Shown in pieces: positions 26,238 to 34,506 of a stretch of DNA of 64,000 bases. The notes beneath the pieces are model-generated. The model was not told where the DNA came from. It did no database searches and saw only the letters and a list, made by a program, of their open reading frames with translations. Made by a program: the position numbers and the translations under genes. Location of the stretch: assembly GCF_029338315.1 (NCBI RefSeq), contig NZ_CP119794.1, forward strand, positions 2,232,001-2,296,000. Direction: 5' to 3'. The stretch is from Haloarcula regularis. GTDB taxonomy: Archaea > Halobacteriota > Halobacteria > Halobacteriales > Haloarculaceae. Position 1 is the stretch's first letter; every line of letters starts with the position of its first letter.

Positions 26238-26522
26238 TCAGAACGTCTCGACGGTGCCGGCCCGGATGTCCTCCAGACAGCCCTGACAGTCGGGATGGTC
26301 GGCGTCGTAACAGACCGGACGCAGCTGCTCGTCGAGCGCGGCGGCGCGCCGTTCGGCGTAGCGCCGGCAGACGATGCGGGCCCGCCCCTCGTCGTCGGAG
26401 GGCAACCCCGCCAGCGCCGCCCGCTTGCCGTTGCTGTAGGCGCGTTTGGCGTCGGAGAGCTGCCGGCCGGCGGACCGGAGCCCGTTCCGGACGAACCGCC
26501 CGAGCCGGTCGTCGTCGCCCAT
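26238..26522 (-). CDS. Hypothetical haloarchaeal protein with C-terminal cysteines (94 aa)
   Basis: Basic, mostly helical protein (RNGLRSAGRQLSDAKRAYSNGKRAALAGLP) with three cysteines near the end (PVCYDADHPDCQGCLED), suggestive of a small metal site. The ATG at 26520-26522 was chosen because upstream residues lose the haloarchaeal composition. It is divergent from rpa3 by 186 bp. No family recognised with certainty. Confidence 0.6.
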   Translation of the reverse strand: MGDDDRLGRFVRNGLRSAGRQLSDAKRAYSNGKRAALAGLPSDDEGRARIVCRRYAERRAAALDEQLRPVCYDADHPDCQGCLEDIRAGTVETF

Positions 26523-26638
26523 GTCCCGACGTAGCGGGTGACGGCAAATCAATCTTCTCGCGCGAGGGCCACGCTGGGGCCCGACGACCCGTGTGTGACT
26601 GCCGTCGGACTGCTTCACTTTCGCCGTGCTAGACGAGC

Positions 26639-26648
26639 GTTTATACGG
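26639..26648 (+). promoter_or_regulatory. TATA-like box upstream of rpa3
   Basis: GTTTATACGG, the only A/T-rich block in the intergenic region, about 60 nt before the rpa3 ATG at 26709, implying a leadered mRNA of about 35 nt. An AGGTGGAGA purine-rich stretch just before the ATG (26690-26698) could serve as a Shine-Dalgarno element. Confidence 0.4.
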
Positions 26649-26708
26649 GAAGCCGACCAACGGACTAGTGTCTCCCGACGAAAACCAAGGTGGAGACAGT
26701 GAACGCCA

Positions 26709-27650
26709 ATGACAGAGTCAGATTTGCGTACCGACGCAGTAGAGATACACGAGCAGTTTTCGGACCAGCTCGACATCGAGGTGGAGGACGTCGTTTCGCG
26801 CCTCGAGACGCTGGTCGACGACTACCAGGTCCCGCTGACCGAGGCCCGCCGGAGCGTCGTCAACACGTACTTAGACGAGGCCGGCATGGACCGCGAGCAG
26901 CTGGGCGGTGGCGGCGGTGGCAACGACCAGGTCCAGGTGTCGGACGTCGACGCCCCCGAGGAGTGGGTCGATATGCGTGTCACCGTCGTCGAACTGTGGG
27001 AACCGCGCGCCGACGCCGTCGCACAGGTCGGCCTGCTGGGCGACGAGACGGGCACCATCAAGTTCACCAAGTGGTCGAAGTCCGACCTCCCCGAACTCGA
27101 GGAGGGCACCTCCTACGCCCTGCGCAACGTCGTCACCGACGAGTACCAGGGCCAGTTCTCGGTGAAGCTCAACCGGACGACGGTCATCGAGGAGCTCGAC
27201 GAAGAGATAGAGGTCGGCGACGACAGCGTCGAGGTCGAGGGCGCGCTGGTGGACATCCAGTCGGGCTCGGGCCTCATCAAGCGCTGTCCCGAGGAGGACT
27301 GTACCCGCGTCCTCCAGAACGGCCGCTGTAGCGAACACGGCGAGGTCGAAGGCGAGTTCGACCTCCGCATCAAGGGCGTCTTAGACGACGGCGAGGAGGT
27401 CTCCGAGGTCATCTTCGACGAGGACGCCACGACGGAGCTCACCGGCATCACCCTCGAAGAGGGAAAGGAGATGGCGATGGACGCGCTCGACACCACCGTC
27501 GTCGCCGACGAGATGCGCCAGAAGATTCTGGGGCGCTACTACCGGGTCACCGGCCCGACGTTCCGCCGCTACGTGCTGGCGGACGACCAGGAGCGACTGA
27601 CCGGGCCGGTCGATGCCGAACGCGCACTCATCAAAGCGAGGTCGATCTAA
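26709..27650 (+). CDS. rpa3: Replication protein A (haloarchaeal RPA3 type)
   Basis: Single-strand DNA-binding protein, 313 aa. The N-terminal ~65 residues form a helical domain (ARRSVVNTYLDEAG) followed by a Gly linker. An OB fold spans about 75-165 (WVDMRVTVVELWEPRADAVAQVGLLGDETGTIKFTKW). A second OB-like region contains a zinc finger with CPEEDC, C and H ligands (GRCSEHGEVEGEFDLRIKGV). The C-terminal part (QKILGRYYRVTGPTFRRYVLADD) is family-typical. The gene order with a following RPA-associated gene, one base downstream, is the known haloarchaeal rpa3-rpap3 operon, whose products act together in replication and repair. Confidence 0.93.
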   Translation: MTESDLRTDAVEIHEQFSDQLDIEVEDVVSRLETLVDDYQVPLTEARRSVVNTYLDEAGMDREQLGGGGGGNDQVQVSDVDAPEEWVDMRVTVVELWEPRADAVAQVGLLGDETGTIKFTKWSKSDLPELEEGTSYALRNVVTDEYQGQFSVKLNRTTVIEELDEEIEVGDDSVEVEGALVDIQSGSGLIKRCPEEDCTRVLQNGRCSEHGEVEGEFDLRIKGVLDDGEEVSEVIFDEDATTELTGITLEEGKEMAMDALDTTVVADEMRQKILGRYYRVTGPTFRRYVLADDQERLTGPVDAERALIKARSI

Positions 27651-27651
27651 G

Positions 27652-28257
27652 ATGTCGAGTACCCCCACCCGCGAAGTCGCCCGCCGCGTCTTCGCACGCG
27701 AGTTCAACGACGCGAGTTACACGTTCAAGGAATCAGACGACGACCGGGCGCCGGTGTACGTCCTGCTCCCGACCGGGCAGCGGGCCAACCGCGTGTTCGT
27801 CGTCGGCACGCTGACCGAGACCGAGGACGTCGGCGAGGACAGCGAGTACTGGCAGGGCCGTGTGGTCGACCCCAACGGCGACACGTTCTTCATGTACGCC
27901 GGGCAGTACCAGCCCGACGCCGCGTCGATGCTGCGGGACCTCGAACCGCCCGCCTACGTCGCCGTCGTCGGCAAGCCCCGGACCTACGAGACCGACGAGG
28001 GCGACGTGAACGTCTCGGTTCGCCCCGAGTCCATCTCGCAGGTCGACGAGGCGACCCGCGACCGCTGGGTCGTCGAGACGGCCGAACGGACCCTCGAGCG
28101 CGTCCAGCGGTTCACCGAGGCCGAGGAGGCCACCGCCGACGAGTACGTCTCGATGGCCCGCGAGGAGTACGGTGACGACGTCGACGCGTACCGCCGCGCC
28201 GCGGTCGGCGCCTTAGAGAGTCTGCAGGACGAGCAGGCCGAGGCCAGCGCGGACTAG
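27652..28257 (+). CDS. rpap3: RPA-associated protein (RPAP3, COG3390)
   Basis: 201-aa partner of RPA3. It has a short N-terminal region (REVARRVFAREFNDA), then an OB-fold core, VFVVGTLTETEDVGEDSEYWQGRVVDPNGDTFFMYAGQYQPDA, and LEPPAYVAVVGKPR, then an acidic helical tail. The start ATG at 27652 follows the rpa3 stop by one base, so the pair is co-translated. In Haloferax and Halobacterium the equivalent pair is co-transcribed and co-purifies; that is established for relatives and inferred here. The next gene converges with a 4-bp overlap. Confidence 0.92.
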   Translation: MSSTPTREVARRVFAREFNDASYTFKESDDDRAPVYVLLPTGQRANRVFVVGTLTETEDVGEDSEYWQGRVVDPNGDTFFMYAGQYQPDAASMLRDLEPPAYVAVVGKPRTYETDEGDVNVSVRPESISQVDEATRDRWVVETAERTLERVQRFTEAEEATADEYVSMAREEYGDDVDAYRRAAVGALESLQDEQAEASAD

Positions 28258-28670
28258 GTCTCGAGGAGCTCGACGAGGTTCCCTTCGGGGTCGCGGACGA
28301 ACACGATCGTCGTCCCGCTCTCGGTGGTCTGCGGGTCGCTGACCGTCTCGACGTCGTCGGGGAGCGCCTCGAAGACGGCGTCGAGGTCGTCGACCGACAG
28401 CCCCGGGTGCGTCGCCCCGGGCTGGTTGAGTTCGGGCCGCTCGCGGGCGTCCCCCTCGGGTTCGTACTCGACGAGCTCGAGTCGCGCGCCGCCGGCGTCG
28501 AGGTGTGCGAACTCGGCGCTCGCGTCCTCGACACCCACGCCGGTGGCGAACGCATCGCCGCCGACGGTAAAGCGCGTCAGTACCTCGAGGCCCAGCACGT
28601 CGCGGTAGAACTCGACGGCGCGGTCGAGGTCCGAGACGGTCAGGCCGAAGTGGTGTGCGGTCGCGTCCAT
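28254..28670 (-). CDS. VOC (glyoxalase/bleomycin-resistance/dioxygenase) protein
   Basis: 138-aa protein with the paired beta-alpha-beta-beta-beta modules of the vicinal-oxygen-chelate superfamily. HHFGLTVSDLDRAVEFYRDVLGLEVL starts the first, and THPGLSVDDLDAVFEAL with VFVRDPEGNLVELLE ends the second. Candidate metal ligands are the His near position 6, ARLELVEYE and the final ELLE. The ATG is at 28668-28670. It may be a lactoylglutathione-lyase-like or methylmalonyl-CoA-epimerase-like enzyme; the sequence does not decide which. Confidence 0.83.
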   Translation of the reverse strand: MDATAHHFGLTVSDLDRAVEFYRDVLGLEVLTRFTVGGDAFATGVGVEDASAEFAHLDAGGARLELVEYEPEGDARERPELNQPGATHPGLSVDDLDAVFEALPDDVETVSDPQTTESGTTIVFVRDPEGNLVELLET

Positions 28671-28760
28671 ACCCGGTCGACGGGCCCCGCCGGGTTAAAC
28701 GACTTCGCTCCCGTCCGGTTTCTTTCACCGTCGCGACGAACGTGTCATCGTCTGACAAAC

Positions 28761-28771
28761 GATTAAATACG
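28761..28771 (+). promoter_or_regulatory. TATA box of the ribbon-helix-helix gene
   Basis: GATTAAATACG lies 25-35 nt before the ATG at 28796. This AT block in a GC-rich setting fits a nearly leaderless haloarchaeal promoter. Confidence 0.5.
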
Positions 28772-28795
28772 AAGAGCGACGAATAGGAGCTAACC

Positions 28796-29225
28796 ATGGG
28801 CAACAAACAAGACGATCTCCTTTCGCGTCAGCGAGGACAAGTTCGAGACGCTCCGCGAGATCGCCGAGGAGCGCGACATCTCGCTGTCGGCGGTGTTTCG
28901 CGACTACGTCGACACGCTCGTGGCCCACGACGGCCAGGTGAAAGTCGCGCCCGAACACGAACTCGAGGACGCCGCACAGGAGTCCAGCACGGAGAGTTTC
29001 CCGCCGAAAGTCGAGGTCCCCAAGAGCTTCATCCGGGAACACGAACGCCTCGAACTCGAGGCCGAACACCTCCGGGAACAGCTCGAAGAGCACAAACGCT
29101 ACGTGACGAAACTCCGCCAGCAGCTCGACGAGATGGACCAGGACGAGGTCATCCACCTCGAGGACCTAGACGAGGGTGAAGAGGAAGACGCCTCCTACCG
29201 CATCGGCAGTTTCGACGACCGCTGA
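28796..29225 (+). CDS. Ribbon-helix-helix protein with coiled coil, frameshifted at the start
   Basis: After the start codon (MGNK) the frame is off by a two-base shortfall in the AAA run at 28805-28807. Adding AA gives KTISFRVSEDKFETLREIAEERDISLSAVFRDYVD, a clear ribbon-helix-helix DNA-binding domain. A middle segment (VEVPKSF) leads into a coiled coil of about 40 residues rich in Leu, Glu, Gln and Arg (REHERLELEAEHLREQLEEH), then an acidic tail. About 143 aa. RHH proteins dimerise on DNA operators. The coiled coil may drive higher oligomers. Target genes unknown. Confidence 0.8.
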
Positions 29226-29322
29226 GCCCGCTCGCGCCGTCCCGGGACCGTTCTCCCCGCGTTCTCTCCCGCTCTCCCGCCGGCTCGAAGGCTTATCCCG
29301 CTCCGTGAGCTAATTGGGCACA

Positions 29323-29499
29323 ATGAGTCTGTTCAACCGGCTCGGCAAGAAGGTCGAGGAGTTCAAACAGGAGGCCGAGTCCGCCTCGCGCGAGGAGGCG
29401 ACACACTGGTGTCCGGCCTGCGAGGCGCGCTTCTACACCGCCCACGACGAGTGTCCCGAGTGCGGCCACGATACCGTCGAGCGAATCGACGCCGAGTGA
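29323..29499 (+). CDS. Small zinc-ribbon protein (58 aa)
   Basis: Starts MSLFNRLGKKVEEFKQEAE, an amphipathic helix, followed by a four-cysteine zinc ribbon CPAC...CPEC with GHD after it. Third-position GC matches neighbours. The ATG at 29323 is preceded by a TATA-like CTTATCC about 30 nt upstream. Such helix-plus-ribbon proteins are frequent in haloarchaea; the role is unknown. It converges with the next gene at a distance of 39 bp. Confidence 0.65.
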   Translation: MSLFNRLGKKVEEFKQEAESASREEATHWCPACEARFYTAHDECPECGHDTVERIDAE

Positions 29500-29538
29500 G
29501 CCGATTTGCGCCGACCGACGCTCCGTCGAGCGGCCCCC

Positions 29539-30039
29539 TCAGACCAGCCGGTTTCGCCGTTCCTGGACGGTCTCGGCGACCTCGTGTCGCCCGTCGACGT
29601 CCGCCAGCGTCTCGATCGCCTCGAGCGTCCGGACCGAGTCGTCCAGGAAGGAGAGGACGTCGCCCGGATACGCGTACACCATGTAGTCGTCGCTCATCAC
29701 GTCGACGATGGCGTCCGGCCCCAGTCCCTGCTCGCGCAGTTCCAGCAGATAGGTGACGAACTTCCGCTCGGGGCAGCCACAGTGTGGACTGGCCTCACAA
29801 TCACAGTCTAAGAAGTCCTCCGCGAAGTCCAGCACCCGCTCGCGGGAGGCCTCGTCGAGCTTCGCCAGGCCCTCGCCCTGGAAGAGGACGTCCAGCGTCG
29901 CCCCCTTGAACGCCCCCTTCGGGAAGTTCGTCTCCAGCTGCGAGCGGAGCTGCTGGTGGTTCTTGACGTATATCTTGTCCGTGATGGCCACGCGTGGCGG
30001 GTCGTAAGCGACGACCGTGTAAAAGCGTCTCGAAGCCAC
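29539..30039 (-). CDS. Conserved haloarchaeal protein with Cys cluster (166 aa)
   Basis: A soluble protein with an N-terminal beta segment (FYTVVAYDPPRVAITDKIYVKN), a helical middle (QLRSQLETNFPKGAFKGATLDVL), and a cysteine-rich stretch in the centre (CDCEASPHCGCPERKFVTYLL) that could hold a metal or cluster. A C-terminal helical part follows. The GTG at 30037-30039 gives the longest protein; an internal GTG (MAITDKIYV, 29992-29994) is an alternative start. The family is not recognised with confidence. Lies upstream of tRNA-His in the opposite orientation. Confidence 0.62.
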   Translation of the reverse strand: MASRRFYTVVAYDPPRVAITDKIYVKNHQQLRSQLETNFPKGAFKGATLDVLFQGEGLAKLDEASRERVLDFAEDFLDCDCEASPHCGCPERKFVTYLLELREQGLGPDAIVDVMSDDYMVYAYPGDVLSFLDDSVRTLEAIETLADVDGRHEVAETVQERRNRLV

Positions 30040-30098
30040 CCCGGAGTCGTAACGTATTTCTGTGGCAGCGGGGTATCTTAGACTGCCTCAGCAGGCGC

Positions 30099-30170
30099 GT
30101 CCGGGTTGGGGTAGTGGTATCCTTCAGCCTTGTGGTGGCTGAGACGTGGGTTCAATTCCCGCACCCGGAC
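30099..30170 (+). tRNA. tRNA-His (anticodon GTG) with encoded G-1
   Basis: Acceptor stem T1-T7 (TCCGGGT) pairs with 30163-30169, and an extra 5' G at 30099 (G-1) pairs with C73 at 30170, the identity feature of tRNA-His. T8 and G9 follow at their canonical places. The D-arm has GGTAGTGGTATCC. Anticodon stem TCAGCC/GGCTGA and loop TTGTGGT contain anticodon GTG. The T-arm is CGTGGG TTCAATT CCCGCA. No intron. An HNH gene begins 100 bp downstream. Confidence 0.92.
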
Positions 30171-30269
30171 TATAATTCTTCTGACACTTCTCGCCCAGCA
30201 TCGGGCTCCGATTTCAGTTCCACTTTCACTCCGGTTGGACCGGATTTAGTTTCACGCCGGAACAACTGG

Positions 30270-31118
30270 ATGAATATGCCTGACCACGAATGTCCGACCT
30301 GTGGAGCACCGTTCGATTCTCGGCGAGGACTCGGGGTACACCACAGCAAGGCACACGACGAGCGCCTCCCGAACCGAACGTGCGACGAATGCGGTACGGC
30401 CTTCTACTGTGAGTATTCCAAGCGGTACTGTTCGGATGACTGCCGCGAGACGGCCGTCTCGCAGACTGGTTCGGACAACCCGAACTTCCGGGGCGGCAAG
30501 CAGGAGACCGACTGCGACATCTGTGGGGCGTCGTTCGACTACTATCCTTCGGAGAAGGAGGGGCTCTACTGTCCGGAGTGCGTCGAAACCGCAGCGTGGC
30601 GCAACCCACCCGAACAGTCGGGGGCGGACCATCACTCGTGGCAGGGCGGCACCCTGACACTCTCGTGTGACGTCTGTGACGCTCGGGTCGAGCGATATCC
30701 GAGTCAGGTGACGGGCGAGGTCACCCTCTGTAGCCGCGAGTGCCACGCCGAGTGGCTCTCGGACGCGTTCACGGGCGAGGGCCACCCGAACTGGCGCGGC
30801 GGGGACGTCGGCGACTACGGGCCGGGCTGGCGCGAGGTCAGGGAGCGAGCGCTCGAACGGGACGACCACGCGTGTGTCCTCTGTGGCACCGACGCCGACG
30901 ACCTCGGCCGGAATCCCGACGTCCATCACGTCGTTCCCGTGCGGCTCTTCGCCGAACTGCCGGTCCTGACGGTCCGGGACGCACACACCCTCGAGAACGT
31001 CGTCACGCTGTGTCCGGCCTGTCACCGGCGGGCGGAGTTCGGTTACGTCTCGCGGGCCGAGCTGTGCTGGCGGGCTGGCATCGATCGGGGGCCGGCCGTC
31101 CGGGCCAGTGTTGGCTAG
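30270..31118 (+). CDS. HNH endonuclease with multiple zinc ribbons
   Basis: 282-aa predicted nuclease. It has several CxxC/CxxH modules in a row: CPTCGAPFDSRRGLGVHH (C2H2-like), CDECGTAFYC...RYCSDDC, CDICGASFDYY...YCPEC and CDVCDARVERYPS...CSREC, separated by NPNFRGGK, HHSWQGGT and HPNWRGGD linkers. The C-terminal third is an HNH domain: CVLCG, DVHHVVPVR, NVVTLCPACHRR. Start is either ATG at 30270 or 30276. Its position 100 bp after tRNA-His suggests an acquired gene, but no element ends were found. The zinc modules may read DNA, as in homing-type nucleases. Confidence 0.83.
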   Translation: MNMPDHECPTCGAPFDSRRGLGVHHSKAHDERLPNRTCDECGTAFYCEYSKRYCSDDCRETAVSQTGSDNPNFRGGKQETDCDICGASFDYYPSEKEGLYCPECVETAAWRNPPEQSGADHHSWQGGTLTLSCDVCDARVERYPSQVTGEVTLCSRECHAEWLSDAFTGEGHPNWRGGDVGDYGPGWREVRERALERDDHACVLCGTDADDLGRNPDVHHVVPVRLFAELPVLTVRDAHTLENVVTLCPACHRRAEFGYVSRAELCWRAGIDRGPAVRASVG

Positions 31119-31122
31119 CAGG

Positions 31123-32316
31123 TCAGGGTTCGGGCCGTATCGTCTGTGACTCGGACCCGCTCAGCGAGCCGTACTCGTTGCTGGACTTGATGATAGAGAG
31201 CGCGGTCATGATGTCCGAGCGGGTCAGCAGGCCCAGGAACTCGCCGTCGGCGTCGGTGACGAGCAGGCGGCCGACGGAGTTTGACTGGAGTTCGGTCAGC
31301 GCGTCCATCACGGGCAGGTCGGGCGCGACGGTGAGTATCTCGGTGGTCATCACGTCGCCGACGGTGTAGGCGTCGCGTTCGACCTCGCGGACGGCGCGGG
31401 CGTCCTCGAGTGCGACCAGGCCCACGACGTCGCCGTCCTTCTCGACTGGGTAGCCGGTGTGGCGCTCCTCGAACATCGTCCGGATGAGCTCGCGGATGGA
31501 CATCGTGGGGCTGACCGAGGTGACGTGGTCGGCGGGCGTCATCACGTCCTGGACGGTGACGCCCTCGAAGGCCGCCCGCATCGACGTCTGTCGGGCCTCG
31601 CCGGCCGCCCCGATGTAGATGAAGAAGGCCAGGCCGGCCAGGAAGATGTTCCCGGCGACAAACAGGCCAAAGAGGCCCAGGAAGATGGCGAAGACCTTGC
31701 CCACCTCGGCGGCGATCTTGGTCGCCTGGGCGTAGGGTCGCCGGCGGGCCAGCAGCGCCCGGAGGACGCGGCCGCCGTCCATCGGAAAGCCCGGGAGCAT
31801 GTTGAAGATGGCCAGTGCGACGTTCATCAGCGCGAGGTACGCGAGGACGAACCGAAGGGCCTCGAGGACGACCGACTGCGTCCCCGGGATGACGACGAAC
31901 GCCACGTAAGACAGGCCCCCCAGCACGACGCTGACGACGGGCCCCGCGATGGCGATGGCGAGCTCTTGCTTCCAGTCTTCGGGCATCTTGGTGAGCTGGG
32001 CGATGCCGCCAAAGAGCCAGAGCGTGATGGAGTCGATGGGGTAGCCATACCGGATCGCGACCAGCGAGTGGCCCAGTTCGTGGAGGACGACGCCGGCGAA
32101 CAGGCCGACGGCGGCGGTGACACCGAGCACCCACACGAGGTTGCCACTCGCCAGCATCGTCGGGTCGAGCCCGGCGGCGAGCACCTCGTTCAGGAACCCG
32201 GTCGTCTGCTCGACTTGCGTCCCGATGATCCAGGCGAACAGGGGTAACACCAGCAGGAAGGTGAGGTCGAGCTGGATGGGGATCCCGAACGCGCTCCCGA
32301 TGCGGAACCGGCGCAT
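31123..32316 (-). CDS. Site-2 protease (M50) with tandem CBS domains
   Basis: Intramembrane zinc metalloprotease of about 397 aa. TM helices enclose the zinc motif HELGHSL and the second motif FNMLPGFPMDGGRVL, which supplies the third ligand Asp. The C-terminal ~140 residues contain two CBS domains (VQDVMTPADHVTSV and VGDVMTTEILTVAP), the usual layout of archaeal/bacterial SpoIVFB-like proteases. The CBS pair may respond to nucleotides. ATG at 32314-32316. It converges with the HNH gene (4-bp gap) and is divergent from the Ski2-like helicase. Candidate substrates are membrane-bound regulators. Confidence 0.9.
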   Translation of the reverse strand: MRRFRIGSAFGIPIQLDLTFLLVLPLFAWIIGTQVEQTTGFLNEVLAAGLDPTMLASGNLVWVLGVTAAVGLFAGVVLHELGHSLVAIRYGYPIDSITLWLFGGIAQLTKMPEDWKQELAIAIAGPVVSVVLGGLSYVAFVVIPGTQSVVLEALRFVLAYLALMNVALAIFNMLPGFPMDGGRVLRALLARRRPYAQATKIAAEVGKVFAIFLGLFGLFVAGNIFLAGLAFFIYIGAAGEARQTSMRAAFEGVTVQDVMTPADHVTSVSPTMSIRELIRTMFEERHTGYPVEKDGDVVGLVALEDARAVREVERDAYTVGDVMTTEILTVAPDLPVMDALTELQSNSVGRLLVTDADGEFLGLLTRSDIMTALSIIKSSNEYGSLSGSESQTIRPEP

Positions 32317-32398
32317 ACCTGATGTTGTCGGCCAGGCGACTTAAACGCGCTGTGGCGTGTCGAGTGACTGAAGTAGGTCGCCGGTCCTACCTTGGGGC

Positions 32399-34444
32399 GT
32401 GTCCCAGCAGGCTGCACAGGTCGATACCCTCTTTCTCCACGAGCGCGGCGAGGAGTTCCGGGTCGTCGGCCAGCGCGACGGGGGGCGCCTGTTCCAGGGC
32501 GTCTTAGAGCTCAAAGAGACCGGCACGGGGCCACGCCCGCGGCGGCTCCGCATCAAGGACGGCACGAGCGAAGACCTCCGGTCGCCCGACCAGTTCGTCG
32601 ACATCGCGCGCCGTGCAGCCCGCATCCGCATCTCCGAACAGACCTCGCCCCGAGCGCGTGAGCGCGCCAGGGAGATGCTCGACGCCTACCAGCTCGAGGC
32701 GAAGGTCGTCCGGACCTGCCGGTTCTGTGCCGACGCCGGCCGGTACGCCCCGATAACGAGCGAGACGGCCATCGAGGCCGACGGCGAACAGATCTGTCCC
32801 GACTGCGCGAAAGAGGAACTGGACCGGGAACTGGCGTTCAACGGCGCGATAACCAGCGACGCCAGGGACCGCCTGGAGGAGTTGCTCCTCGAGGTCCAGG
32901 ACCTAGAGCGCATCACGAACCTGCTGTCGGGCAACCTGGACCCCGACCTCACGAAGTTCGACGAGATATCCGCGACCGTCGACGACATCGATCTCGTGCC
33001 CACGGACTCGCTGTCGCTGCATCCGGGCATCCAGCAGCATTTAGAGTCGCGGTTCGACACGCTCCTGCCGGTCCAGAGTCTCGCGGTCGAACACGGCGCG
33101 ACCGACGGGACAGACCAGCTCATCGTCTCGGCGACGGCGACGGGCAAGACGCTGGTCGGCGAGATGGCCGGCCTGGACCGCGTCTTGAACAACAAGGGCA
33201 AGATGCTGTTTCTCGTCCCCCTCGTCGCGCTGGCGAACCAGAAGTACGAGTCCTTCCGCGACCGCTACGGCGACATGGTCGACGTCTCCCTGCGCGTGGG
33301 CGCCAGTCGCATCTCCGACGATGGTGGCCGCTTCGACCCGGGGGCGGACGTCATCGTCGGTACCTACGAAGGTATCGACCACGCGCTCCGGACCGGCAAG
33401 GACCTCGGGACTATCGGAACGGTGGTCATCGACGAGGTCCACACGCTCGGCGAGGACGAGCGCGGTCACCGCCTCGACGGCCTCATCTCCCGGCTGAAAC
33501 ATTACTGTGAAACCGGCGGGTCGCCGGCCAGCGACGACACGCAGTGGATATACCTCTCGGCGACGGTCGGCAACCCCGGCCAGCTCGCCCGGAAACTGCG
33601 CGCGAACCTCGTGGAGTTCGAGGAACGCCCCATCCCCATCGAGCGCCACGTCACGTTCGCGGACGGGCGTGAGAAGATAGACACCGAGAATAAGCTCGTC
33701 AAGCGGGCCTTCGACACGAAATCGAGCAAGGGCTACCGCGGCCAGACCATCATCTTCACGAACTCCCGGCGGCGCTGTCACCAGATCTCCCGGAAACTGG
33801 AGTACAGCTCGGCACCGTACCACGCGGGGCTCGACAACCGCAAGCGCCAGCAGGTAGAGAGACGCTTCGCCGACCAGGACATCGCGGCGGTCGTCACCAC
33901 CGCGGCGCTCGCCGCCGGCGTTGACTTCCCGGCCTCGCAGGTCGTCTTCGACTCGCTGGCGATGGGCATCGAGTGGCTCACCGTCCAGGAGTTCGAGCAG
34001 ATGCTCGGCCGCGCCGGCCGACCCGACTACCACGACAAGGGGACCGTCTACCTGCTGGTCGAACCCGACTGCTCCTATCACAACAGCATGGAGATGACCG
34101 AGGACGAGGTGGCGTTCAAGCTCCTGAAAGGCGAGATGGAACCGGTGGTAACCCGGTACGACGAGAGCGCGGCCGTCGAGGAGACGCTGGCGAACGTCAC
34201 CGTCGCCGGCAAGAAGGCCAAGGCGCTCAACGACCGGATGGTCGGCGAGGTGCCGACGAAACACGCGCTGGGCAAGCTGCTGGAGTACGAGTTCATCGAC
34301 GGCCTCGAACCGACGCCGCTTGGTCGTGCGGTCACCCGGCACTTCCTCGCGCCCGACGAGGCGTTCCAGCTGCTCGACGGCATCCGCAAGGGGCTGGACC
34401 CCTACGACATCGTCGCCGGGATGGAGCTGCGCGACGAGCACTGA
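32399..34444 (+). CDS. Ski2-like DEAD/DEAH helicase with an N-terminal zinc module
   Basis: 681-aa SF2 helicase. The N-terminal ~230 residues carry a domain not typical of Hel308, containing a zinc pair (CRFCADAGRY..., CPDCAKEE). The helicase core has Walker A SATATGKT, DEVHTLGEDERGH, SATVGNP (motif III), motif IV IIFTNSRRRCHQI and motif VI MLGRAGRPDYHD. C-terminal residues resemble a winged helix followed by a helical ratchet. It begins with GTG at 32399. I recall haloarchaeal homologues with an N-terminal DUF but cannot verify. It is likely to unwind DNA or RNA; the specific substrate cannot be read. Confidence 0.85.
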   Translation: MSQQAAQVDTLFLHERGEEFRVVGQRDGGRLFQGVLELKETGTGPRPRRLRIKDGTSEDLRSPDQFVDIARRAARIRISEQTSPRARERAREMLDAYQLEAKVVRTCRFCADAGRYAPITSETAIEADGEQICPDCAKEELDRELAFNGAITSDARDRLEELLLEVQDLERITNLLSGNLDPDLTKFDEISATVDDIDLVPTDSLSLHPGIQQHLESRFDTLLPVQSLAVEHGATDGTDQLIVSATATGKTLVGEMAGLDRVLNNKGKMLFLVPLVALANQKYESFRDRYGDMVDVSLRVGASRISDDGGRFDPGADVIVGTYEGIDHALRTGKDLGTIGTVVIDEVHTLGEDERGHRLDGLISRLKHYCETGGSPASDDTQWIYLSATVGNPGQLARKLRANLVEFEERPIPIERHVTFADGREKIDTENKLVKRAFDTKSSKGYRGQTIIFTNSRRRCHQISRKLEYSSAPYHAGLDNRKRQQVERRFADQDIAAVVTTAALAAGVDFPASQVVFDSLAMGIEWLTVQEFEQMLGRAGRPDYHDKGTVYLLVEPDCSYHNSMEMTEDEVAFKLLKGEMEPVVTRYDESAAVEETLANVTVAGKKAKALNDRMVGEVPTKHALGKLLEYEFIDGLEPTPLGRAVTRHFLAPDEAFQLLDGIRKGLDPYDIVAGMELRDEH

Positions 34445-34506
34445 ACCTCCCGCTTCGCTGACGGGACGGCCGTACCTTCTTGTAGGGCCGTCTCCTTCCG
34501 GATTCC

